NCBI RefSeq assembly: GCF_029784155.1
Contig: NC_073693.1
Location: 28,184,002 to 28,248,001 of the forward strand
Length of the DNA: 64,000 nucleotides
Source of the DNA: Uranotaenia lowii
Lineage: Eukaryota > Arthropoda > Insecta > Diptera > Culicidae
Reading direction: 5' to 3'
Shown in pieces: positions 1-9,984 of this stretch. The first letter of the stretch is position 1, and every line of letters starts with the position of its first letter. The position numbers and the translations under genes are program-made. The notes beneath the pieces are model-generated. The model was not told the origin of the DNA, did not search any database, and saw only the letters and a list, made by a program, of their open reading frames with translations.

Positions 1-2145
1 CAATTTTGACAATTTTGACAATTTTGACAATTTTGACAATTTTGACAATTTTGACAATTTTGACAATTTTGACAATTTTGACAATTTTGACAATTTTGAC
101 AATTTTGACAATATTGACAATATTGACAATTTTGACAATTTTGACAATTTTGACAATTTTGACAATTTTGACAATTTTGACAATTTTGACAATTTTGACA
201 ATTTTGACAATTTTGACAATTTTGACAATTTTGACAATTTTGACAATTTTGACAATTTTGACAATTTTGACAATTTTGACAATTTTGACAATTTTGACAA
301 TTTTGACAATTTTGACAATTTTGACAATTTTGACAATTTTGACAATTTTGACAATTTTGACAATTTTGACAATTCTGACAATTTTGACAATTTTGACAAT
401 TTTGACAATTTTGACAATTTTGACAATTTTGACAATTTTGACAATTTTGACAATTTTGACAATTTTGACAATTTTGACAATTTTGACAATTTTGACAATT
501 TTGACAATTTTGACAATTTTGACAATTTTGACAATTTTGACAATTTTGACAATTTTGACAATTTTGACAATTTTGACAATTTTGACAATTTTGACAATTT
601 TGACAATTTTGACAATTTTGACAATTTTGACAATTTTGACAATTTTGACAATTTTGACAATTTTGACAATTTTGACAATTTTGACAATTTTGACAATTTT
701 GACAATTTTGACAATTTTGACAATTTTGACAATTTTGACAATTTTGACAATTTTGACAATTTTGACAATTCTGACAATTCTGACAATTTTGACAATTTTG
801 ACAATTTTGACAATTTTGACAATTTTGACAATTTTGACAATTTTGACAATTTTGACAATTTTGACAATTTTGACAATTTTGACAATTTTGACAATTTTGA
901 CAATTTTGACAATTTTGACAATTTTGACAATTTTGACAATTTTGACAATTTTGACAATTTTGACAATTTTGACAATTTTGACAATTTTGACAATTTTGAC
1001 AATTTTGACAATTTTGACAATTTTGACAATTTTGACAATTTTGACAATTTTGACAATTTTGACAATTTTGACAATTTTGACAATTTTGACAATTTTGACA
1101 ATTTTGACAATTTTGACAATTTTGACAATTTTGACAATTTTGACAATTTTGACAATTTTGACAATTTTGACAATTGTGGCAATTTTGACAATTTTGACAA
1201 TTTTGACAATTTTGACAATTTTGACATATTTGACAATTTTGACAATTTTGACAATTTTGACAATTTTGACAATTTTGACAATATTGACAATTTTGACAAT
1301 TTTGACAATTTTGACAATTTTGACAATTTTGACAATTTTGACAATTTTGACAATTTTGACAATTTTGACAATTTTGACAATTTTGACAATTTTGACAATT
1401 TTGACAATTTTGACAATTTTGACAATATTGACAATATTGACAATTTTGACAATTTTGACAATTTTGACAATTTTGACAATTTTGACAATTTTGACAATTT
1501 TGACAATTTTGACAATTTTGACAATTTTGACAATTTTGACAATTTTGACAATTTTGACAATTTTGACAATTTTGACAATTTTGACAATTTTGACAATTTT
1601 GACAATTTTGACAATTTTGACAATTTTGACAATTTTGACAATTTTGACAATTTTGACAATTTTGACAATTTTGACAATTTTGACAATTTTGACAATTTTG
1701 ACAATTTTGACAATTTTGACAATTTTGACAATTTTGACAATTTTGACAATTTTGACAATTTTGACAATTTTGACAATTCTGACAATTCTGACAATTTTGA
1801 CAATTTTGACAATTTTGACAATTTTGACAATTTTGACAATTTTGACAATTTTGACAATTTTGACAATTTTGACAATTTTGACAATTTTGACAATTTTGAC
1901 AATTTTGACAATTTTGACAATTTTGACAATTTTGACAATTTTGACAATTTTGACAATTTTGACAATTTTGACAATTTTGACAATTTTGACACTTTTGACC
2001 ATTTTGACAATTTTGGCAGTTTTGACAATTTTGACAATTTTTGACAATTTTGACAATTTTGACATTTTTGACAATTTGAACAATTTGCTCAATTTTGACA
2101 ATTTTGACAATTTTGACAATTTTGACAATTTTGAACAAAATTTTT
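1..2145. repeat. 9-bp minisatellite array 1, (TGACAATTT)n, open at left edge
   Basis: About 236 tandem copies of a 9-bp unit run almost without interruption and continue beyond the left edge. Scattered single-base variants include AATATTGAC near 112, 121, 1282 and 1426, AATTCTGAC near 374, 770, 779, 1777 and 1786, and GTGGC near 1177. Several variants occur as adjacent pairs, which suggests local slippage or unit duplication. From about 1990 the array decays: there are length changes, and units such as TTTGAACAA and TTTGCTCAA appear. A 713-codon reading frame (LTI repeats) runs through it only because 9 is divisible by 3. The hexamer TGACAA is shared with arrays 2 and 3. Confidence 0.97.
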
Positions 2146-3095
2146 GAATTTCTGAGGAATTTATAAATGTGAGCCCACAGCATAGTTTACCAAACAGTTT
2201 TGTAGTCAAGGAATTCTCTTTTCACCGACTCAATAACTTTTTTTCAATCTCAAACTTTCAAAACGGAACAACAAATGATTCTGGTCACAGTTTTCTGTTC
2301 CATTTTTTCGTCAATTCTTGCGGGTCATTGAAAAAAATGCACAATCAGCTAACTATTCCGCGAAGTCACAATGTCTGGCTTTAAAAGTCGGGAAGGGACA
2401 AAAAAAATAGAAACGTAAACACAAGAAAACGCCTTTTCGAGCGCAAGAATTGGCGAAAACGAGTTGCTTTCTTCAGGGAATTCCTTCTTCCTTTCCATGT
2501 TTTTGCCAATACAAATTCCATTTCTGCAATATCCGCAGGACGTGAATCAAATAGCTAAGGACCGGGAACAGTTTTGTAAACGCTTTTCATTTTCTCTTTT
2601 CCAAGCGCATAAAAATAGTCCTCTTCATACAGTGAAGAAAAGAGCTATCTGTTGTTTTTGCTTTCCATTGTTGGGTTTGCTTTCGATTGCCAACATTTTC
2701 GAGTCCTTTTTCCATCAATATTTGGAACTAGCTGAACCCGTACGAACTTCGTTTCGCTTTAAATCATTGGTACGTCAAAATGAGTTTAGCAAATGAATTC
2801 GAAACATTCTTTCGACAATTTTGGGGAAAAAATTCAACAGGGTTTAAAGTCGCTACTATTACTATTACTTGAAATTCAAATTAAACTGTTGATTGGCTTT
2901 TTATTAAAATTTATGTGAGAGTGTTTTCTTCTCGATCGGTTGCAAAATCTAGACATTATGGCAGAAACATGTACTATTTGTTTGTGTGCACGACTCTTTT
3001 GCTTGACCTTCACACTTAAATTGGTATCAATTAACTGCCTCCAACAAAATTATGGCATAAAACACTGAACTTTCAATGAAACCCGCTTTTTCTGT
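2146..3095. other. Non-coding AT-rich stretch
   Basis: No recognisable gene, RNA or mobile element. Reading frames of 71 and 110 codons lie here, but they have no recognisable domain, no splice context and a composition rich in F, S and K typical of AT-rich non-coding DNA. Confidence 0.6.
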
Positions 3096-3099
3096 CCCA

Positions 3100-4385
3100 T
3101 GGCCCGAAATTCGATAATTGAAACCAATTTTACGTTCCTCAAAACTCCCTTGTGCCATTTTTTCTATTCAAATTATATGTAAAATTACGTCAGGAACTTG
3201 AAAACAGTGATCAGTGAATATAGACGCCCCTTTCGCCGACCCTTGACACGGAACATGCTACCTGGAGTCAATTGCTCAAAGTTTATAACCCTCATCTGAA
3301 CATTTTCATCTCAATCCGATGCATGATCACGACAATATCGCGAAAACAGTGAGCAACTAACATGGATGGCCTTTTTTATGACCACGATTCAAAACTTGAC
3401 ACCTGAAATCAATTATCTTTTCTGTTAAACTCCCATGTTCCAATTTTCATTACAATTCTATGCTCAATCAAGAGAATATCGTAAAAACAGTGAACAGATA
3501 ATAACCCCTTTTGCCGACCCCTAAGTCAAGATTTGAAACCGGAAAGCAAAAGAGCGTCCCTCAAAACTCCTATGCGGAAATTTTCATCTCAATCCAATGT
3601 AGAATAACGTCAAAATCGCAAATACATTAAAGTTGGGTATGGACGACTCCTTCAGCCGAATTCTGATCCGCAATTCGAAACTTGAAATCGATTGCTCGTC
3701 TTTCAAAACACTCATGTGCAAATTTTCATCACAATCCAGTGTATAATAACACCAATATCGCAAAAACATTAATCAGTGAATATGGACGACCCCTTTGGCC
3801 GACCCCTGACCCTAAATTTGATTACTGTAATCGATTGCTCGTCTCTCAAAACACTCATGTGCAAATTTTCATCACAATCCAATGTAAAATAAAGCCAATA
3901 TCGCAAAAACATTAATCAGTGAATATGGACGACCCCTTTTGCCGACCTCAAACCCTAAATTTGATAACTGTAATCGATTGCTCGTCTCTCAAAACACTCA
4001 TGTGCAAATTTTCATCACAATTCGATGTATAATAACGCCAATATCGTAAAAACATTAATCAGTGAATATGGACGACCCCTTTGGCCAACCCCTGACCCTA
4101 AATTTGATTACTGTAATCGATTATTCGTCTCTCAAAACACTCATGTGCAAATTTTCATCACAATCTGATGTATAATAACGCCAATATCGCAAAAACATAA
4201 ATCAGTGGATATGGACGACCCCTTTTGCCGACCCCTATCCCTAAATTTGACAACTGTAATCGATTGCTCGTCTCTCAAAACACTCATGTGCAAATTTTCA
4301 TCACAATCCGACGGAAAATAACGTCAATAACGTGAAAACAATATTTGTCTTGTATGGACGACCCCCTTCAGAAGGGGTCGTCCAA
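3100..4385 (+). repeat. Satellite-like tandem array of 143-bp monomers
   Basis: The marker GACGACCCC recurs at 3642, 3785, 3928, 4071, 4214 and 4357, exactly 143 bp apart. More diverged versions sit near 3223, 3365 and 3499, giving about nine monomers. Each monomer also carries AAAACACTCATGTGCAAATT, TTCATCACAATCC and AATATCGCAAAAAC blocks in fixed order. Monomers at 3700-4300 are most alike and the left ones are degraded. Short reading frames inside (77 and 61 codons) simply read across monomers. It may be the tandem core of a non-autonomous DNA element rather than a chromosomal satellite, because it ends in a hairpin and a microsatellite. Confidence 0.92.
4356..4383. repeat. Hairpin at the end of the 143-bp array
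   Basis: GGACGACCCC is followed after a short loop by GGGGTCGTCC, a perfect 10-bp stem. The last monomer therefore ends in an inverted copy of its own marker. Terminal hairpins next to internal tandem repeats are known for Helitron and Helentron-type elements. The expected terminal motifs were not found, so this is only a hint. Confidence 0.7.
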
Positions 4386-4479
4386 AAATCCAAAAACATT
4401 TTTCATCATTCCTGGTCCAAATGAGCATCCACGCCAAATTTCAGATCTCTAGCTCTTAAGACGGCTGAGTCTATAGAGG

Positions 4480-4514
4480 ACAAACAAACAAACAAACAAA
4501 CAAACAAACATACA
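4480..4514. repeat. (CAAA)n microsatellite
   Basis: Seven or more uninterrupted CAAA units follow the 143-bp array and are themselves followed by a TTTTTATATATATAGAT tract. This tail probably belongs to the same element as the tandem array. Confidence 0.9.
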
Positions 4515-4909
4515 GATAATTGCTTTTTATATATATAGATAATATGGCCGGTAACGACCATTATTGGTAGCGATGCATTTTATTGGCTGGAATAACTTAT
4601 AACACTTTTGTTCTTAAAGGGAGGGGTAAATTGAAAGCTGAGTAAGAAGATGGTTGGCTTTTGATTTGTTTCCTATGGAAAAGTAATCTTATGTCAAACC
4701 GACGGCCAAATTCCGAAAAAGTGAGGAAAAAGAGTTATCAATCAATCAAGAATATCAACTGTAATCTGTATTCGAAATATAATCTTGTCAGTTTTGAAAA
4801 ATCAAACTAAGTTTCATAAAATTATAGTCTTGTTTTTTCGACAGTTTATGAAAAAAGTTCATTCAAAGCCAAGCTAACTTGAAAGGATAACGCTAACCAC
4901 ATCATTTAA
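4515..4909. other. AT-rich non-coding stretch
   Basis: No recognisable gene or repeat. Confidence 0.5.
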
Positions 4910-5420
4910 GCTCAAAAAAGCAGTGGCTAGTCCAAAGGCCGTGATGAAAAATTGGTCGAAACAGAGCACACAAAGTGTATTATTTCCATAACGAGCTGCT
5001 GCTGCTTCCTTCAATTCATTCACTCATTCATTCATCCACTGCCTGGCAACTGCCAACATGCAATATGGGGCTTTGTTTATTTAACCTCAACCCCCAACCC
5101 CACACAACAAGAGCACCTTCTTTAACCTAACCTTTGCCAGGGGAGCTCAATTCGCGATTCGCACCTGCTGGCCACCACCTGGAAAGCCGAATGAAACGAT
5201 GTCCGACCAAAGCCCGAAAGCCGGATGTGGACTGCCTTGCGGGGCAACACGGAAACGGAACTCGGCAGCGCGCAATCATCGTTAACATAATTAATAATGA
5301 ATTATAATGAAAATTTTCCGGAAATTAGTCCAATCCGATAATGCTGGTTGGTGTGGAATAAATCCGGTGATGGTGTTCTTTTAATTTTTGCTTTGCTTTA
5401 TGTTCCGCTGTGCTTCAATC
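4910..5420. promoter_or_regulatory. Unique GC-richer island, candidate regulatory sequence
   Basis: This block stands out from its AT-rich surroundings by balanced composition, CpG dinucleotides and absence of repeats. It contains a CACCTG E-box-like site (about 5163), a run of CAACCCCCAACCCC, and an AT-rich homeodomain-like cluster (about 5283-5315, with TAATTAATAATGAATTATAA). No reading frame resembles a protein. Its regulatory role is inferred from composition only; conservation in related species would be the test. Confidence 0.3.
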
Positions 5421-5867
5421 CTCACACCTAAACGACACATTTGAACGCCAGCAGTGTCCTCACTTTTGAAACAGTAGTGAACTTTTTCTGCCTTTTTGTT
5501 CTTACCAATTCAAACACATCAAATCGACAACACGAACATTTTCGCTAGATGAATGGACCACAGTGGGTTTACATTCATATTGTAAATTGAAATTGTAAAT
5601 TTTTAAACCGAAAAACAGTTAAAATGCTATTGAAACTTTTTATTTCCTGTAATACATTCGATTACATGTTGGATTGCCTTGTGTTTTAGAGTGTTATTGC
5701 GGAGATGTTTCCATTAATCGCATTAGTGCTTATCGTCTTTTTATCGTATTATTTGAAAGTTATTAAAAAAACAATAAATTCTGAAAACTTTGAAAATACT
5801 TGTGATCAACGACAGAAATTTAATTTGAGAATTTTATACTGATATCGAACACACTGGCAAATGTCAT

Positions 5868-5930
5868 ATCAAGCCATATCATATCATGTCATATCATATC
5901 ATAACATATTGTATCAAGTCATATCATGAA
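5868..5930. repeat. Imperfect (CATAT)n microsatellite
   Basis: Repeated CATATCAT/CATATCATG words with interruptions over about 60 bp. Confidence 0.75.
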
Positions 5931-6480
5931 ACCCTATGAAAACTAAGAACAAATAATTGAAATCATAATACACAAATGTCAAAATCTTAAGCAATGAGAT
6001 TTCCAGTTTACGGAATTCCACTACTGCTTACTGCCGAATTCCATACAATTTTTTTCGTTGAGCCCAAAACTCAACCAAATCTGTTGAAAAGCGGAACGGT
6101 GAAAGGGTGAATCCAACTGTGTTAGATGTATTTTGGTCGAAAATTGTCGTATACAACACAATGCGTAAAAAGTACTCATTGCGTGTTCGACAAAATTTGC
6201 GGCCTTTGAACCACAATTACTTTTCTGTTTCAAATCCAATCGAGTTACAGTCTTCGGGTGAAATATTTGTCTCAATTTAGACTTTGAGAAAATCAACCAT
6301 AAAAAACAATCAGCTAGTGATGAAAAAAGTTATTGATGAAAAACCAGTATATTTCGTTCCTTCCGGGCAAAATACCTCAAAATTTTATTCACGTTTGAGA
6401 CTTTAAAAACGAACACACACATATAGGATCTCAGTGAAACTTCTTGTTTCTTTGAAGAGATCTAATTTACTTAACTCTAA
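5931..6480. other. Non-coding stretch
   Basis: Overlapping minus-strand frames of 91 and 62 codons lie at 6021-6296. Neither shows a domain or the codon pattern of a gene. Nothing else recognised. Confidence 0.45.
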
Positions 6481-6640
6481 GGCGTACATCTTTCAAGGAT
6501 ATTTTGGCTAGCATCTTACAAATGCTAAAACCACCAGACCACAGAAAGAGTACTATGTGTGCCGTGATCGGGATTCGATCTCATGGACTCTGGCTTAGAA
6601 GACTGGAATGCTATCCTCTAGGCCACGTCCGGCGGCCTTA
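6480..6640 (-). repeat. tRNA-derived SINE-like relic, copy 1
   Basis: On the minus strand a tRNA-sized segment (about 6561-6635) carries an A-box-like TGGCCTAGAGGATAGC, a CTTCTAA anticodon-loop-like word and a B-box-like GATCGAATCCC, resembling an arginine (TCT) tRNA. The anticodon stem and part of the acceptor stem do not pair, so it is not a working tRNA. The sequence that follows, with TTTCTGTG and TGCTAGCC, is shared with a second copy at 46710-46840, which supports a dispersed SINE-type family. Confidence 0.6.
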
Positions 6641-8355
6641 AGAGGATAGAAGAAGACTTAAGAAACCCTTCCCTATGGTCAGATCTTCTAGAAACTTGGC
6701 ATGTGATCTTCTGGTAAGCTAATAAATAATTTTGACTTGGAGCGAGTGAGATTTATCATGTTTCATTCTTCCTATACTATGATAAGTGTACTGCGGTTCG
6801 TTAAATTATTAAAAACTCCAAAAATTTCAGTTATGGTAAAGTAGTCATAACTTCTTCAATTTCAACCGATTTTGATAAATAACCACTTGAAATCTTTGTT
6901 TTGAATTGACATCCAAGCGCAAAAGAAAATCAGATTTTTTAAATGCTATCATCGAGTCTAAAACTTCCGTTGAAACAAATTTTTCTCTAAAAAAATGCGT
7001 TTTTTCTCATAAAGTCACTAATATCAACAATACTGTTGGTCAAACGCAAAAACAGTGTTCAGATGATCGATATAAAACTTATTCACCTTCAATATGCCAG
7101 AGAGAGATTTTAAATTACTGTTATGCCGTCCGAGATATTTTAATCTAAATATAAGAACTTTTTTAATTTTTTCGAAATTTCATATTTGGAGCATAACTCA
7201 AAAACGGTTCTACTGAGATTTTTTTGAATTTCATTTTCGGATTCAGCGCCCGATTTTACATTAAAAATGTTGGTCAGTTAATCAAGTTCACGTTTTTTTT
7301 TTTTAATTTTGTAAACTAGTGTTATTGGTTTCTTCAGTTATTTTTAATTTTTTTAAACATTTTTCACTATATTTAGAAAAAGGGATGACATGCAACAAAT
7401 TTTGATTTTAATGCTAAATCTAATGAAATCGTATGTAAATGTATAGTTTTTGAAAATTTGTTGATGTTATAAAAGCCATAACACATAAATAACAGCAATT
7501 GCTGTAATTTCTGGTTCTGTTGAAACTAATTTTCACATGTTTTGTGAACATAAAAATATTGCATACATTAAGGGGTAAAAAAATACTACAAAAAATTCTA
7601 CTAGCTGAAATCATGAAAAAAAAATCTATTGATGAATGAAATTTCAATGATGACAAATGCATGATGCAAAACAATCATATTCGAGCATATAGAAACGAGA
7701 TAACAAGGTGTCTCTTTGATTTGCATTTTGTTGCATCTTATCCCAGGCAGGTAACTGAATTACTGAATTGAAAAATATTATTTGTTGTATAATAAATTTG
7801 TGATTGTTCGAAAAATATTTTCACAACAACAGTGTTGCAATAGGATAATTTAACCAATCAAATGTTTGTCGGTAATATTAACAAGCCAATCCGTCGGTAA
7901 AGATTTCTACGACATCGAAATATGTTAAAATTTTTTCATTTATTGATGGATTTTTTAAATTTTAAATGAAACTGTTCAACTTTAAGATACTAGCTGAAGA
8001 TGCGAAAAACTATGTTATCATCATTTTGTATTAATTAAAAGATTACTCGATAACGTTATATAAAATTAAAAATTATATTAGAGCTGTGGTAAACAAATGT
8101 GGCATCAAACTCCGCTGTTGCATGATGCCCCGTTTGACGGTATTTGATTGAATATCAGTGAGGAATTAAGCAGACATCAGATACTTGAGCAATATTTTTC
8201 TGCTTCCACTGAAAACGGTCGGATCCATTAAAAATCTTAGTTTTTCCAGCGTATCTCACTCTAATTCAGTAAAAAAAAACACTTATACGAGTAAAACGAA
8301 ATTAAAAAATTAATTAATTATTTTTATGAAGAGATTAACCACCGTAATTTTTGTT
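6641..8355. other. AT-rich non-coding stretch
   Basis: Reading frames of 80 codons (6906-7148, +) and 84 codons (7420-7674, -) have no recognisable domain. No RNA gene or clear element seen. Confidence 0.5.
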
Positions 8356-8949
8356 TGTTACTTTGATTTATCGGCCTAGCGGTGAAAAGTGATGTCCTTT
8401 TTAGTAGGGACATCTAAAGATTATGAAATTTTTATATAGATGGATAGAAGGTTAGAAGAAATGAAAGATGGTGAAAATGAGCGGGTAGAATTTGTCTAGA
8501 AGCATTACCATCACATACCAAATTTTTGTTCCTCACGAGCCTACTACTATGAAGTGGTAGATACAGATAGAGTTGCATCTACCACCACACATTAGTAGGC
8601 TTAGCGTGGTCCGCTTAGTTAAAGGGAGCTTATCTGAGCGATCACATACCATCTTTTTGTTCGTCCGCACTACAAGTTCTCGCTTGTGGGGCGGACCACG
8701 CTAAGCCTACTAATGTGTGGTGGTAGATGCAACTCTATCTGTATCTACCACTTCATAGTAGTAGGCTCGTGAGGAACAAAAATTTGGTATGTGATGGTAA
8801 TGCTTCTAGACAAATTCTACCCGCTCATTTTCACCATCTTTCATTTCTTCTAACCTTCTATCCATCTATATAAAAATTTCATAATCTTTAGATGTCCCTA
8901 CTAAAAAGGACATCACTTTTCACCGCTAGGCCGATAAATCAAAGTAACA
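8356..8949. mobile_element. 594-bp foldback element with near-perfect 259-bp inverted repeats
   Basis: The left arm 8356-8614 and the right arm 8691-8949 have equal length and, read by eye, are exact reverse complements. They enclose a 76-bp spacer. The ends are TGTTACTTTG and CAAAGTAACA. The spacer contains a diverged copy of an arm segment (ATCACATACCA followed by TTTTTGTTC), so the arms may have arisen by inverted duplication of a shorter unit. No transposase is encoded. Identity of the arms implies recent origin, or gene conversion between arms. A 16-bp word, TTAATTAATTATTTTT, lies at both 8309-8324 and 8950-8965, but it does not abut the left end. Confidence 0.9.
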
Positions 8950-9149
8950 TTAATTAATTATTTTTCGTAGATTTGTATCCATTTAACATGGAGCTGTTAC
9001 TTTTGTTGGCCTAACAGCTTAAATTATGGATCTTTCGTCTCGTAATTTTTTGTTTTGATTTACAATTTAATGTCGCTTCAAATCGGTGAAACATTTTTGA
9101 AAACATTCAAGAGCTGCTTTCAAAGTTGTGGAAGATATTGAAAAGTGTT

Positions 9150-9860
9150 TGTGACAGTAAATCCGAGCGTTGTTTATCAATTTGTTTATCATTCGGGTTG
9201 CGAGTCTCCGCGTTGCTCTCGTACGAAACAGATCGCTAGCGCTTTTTGTCTGGTTCGCCGTCGTGCCGAGTCCGGAAGTAATTTTGAATGGGAAAATTGA
9301 ACCAAGTTGATAGTCATATTTGTGATTTTAAGTACAAAAGGAAAAAAACAGTGGAATTCAGAAAGAAAAAATGTGGTATAAATGGAAAAATGATTAGCTT
9401 GAGAATATGGCTGCATTTCGATTAGTGGCAGTAGGGTATAAATACCGAATATGTGAATATGAACAAAAGGAAAAAAAAACACTAATAGTATTTATTTATA
9501 TATCCATCGAAATTGATAGTGAAACTTGCTCATAAGGAAATTTTTCTTTATGAGCGAAAATTCGAGAAATCAGGTTTGGTCCCGTGACCCTAGCGTTGAT
9601 TATGTTTGGGTGTAAAAGGTTGTAGGAGGAGAAAAAGTAAAACGAGCAAATAAACAGCTAAACGCGAAGAGCTTAATGTTTATATCGTGCGGTTCTATTT
9701 ACATCAAGCGGTACAGTTCGCAGTGTTACGTGGGTAGGAAAAATAAAGCGGTGCGTGTTGATTTTAGGAAAAAACGGATCTCAGTTTCAAACGCCAGATT
9801 GAATGATAGCGGAAATCAGGTGACTTCGTTCTTTATTGATATTCGCTTTAAATTGTTGTT
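9150..9860 (+). promoter_or_regulatory. Candidate promoter / 5' untranslated exon block
   Basis: A CpG-richer segment (about 9185-9290) begins after an initiator-like TCATTC and is followed by purine-rich sequence with many AAAGTAAAAC-like words, resembling insect 5' leaders. A CAG|GTGACT donor-like site lies at about 9818-9826. It is on the same strand as the CUB exons 22 kb downstream. There is no direct proof of transcription; RNA evidence would decide. A 75-codon frame at 9676-9903 runs into the retrotransposon's poly(T) and is not considered real. Confidence 0.2.
9849..9860. repeat. Target-site duplication of the I-type element, left copy
   Basis: TAAATTGTTGTT here matches 15381-15392 exactly. 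The final TT is ambiguous because it merges with the element's poly(T). Confidence 0.85.
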
Positions 9861-9984
9861 TTTTTTTTTTTTTTTTTTTTATTTATTAATGCTCAGCTCA
9901 TAGTTTACGGCTATATGCATATCTTAAAACTAAATATATAAATCAGTGTTACATTATAAATATTTACATAAAATTACAAGCTAA

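Noticed and set aside
1..2145. CRISPR-like array
   Set aside because: The repeat is 9 bp with no spacers; it is a minisatellite in a eukaryotic context.
6..2147. 713-codon open frame of LTI repeats
   Set aside because: It follows from a 9-bp tandem unit divisible by three; other frames are equally open and no start context, domain or conservation is present.
3100..4385. CRISPR or coding repeat for the 143-bp array
   Set aside because: Monomers are contiguous without unique spacers and reading frames are not conserved between them.
6561..6635. Functional tRNA-Arg (TCT)
   Set aside because: Anticodon and acceptor stems do not pair adequately, and a second decayed copy with shared flanks exists, so it is SINE-like.
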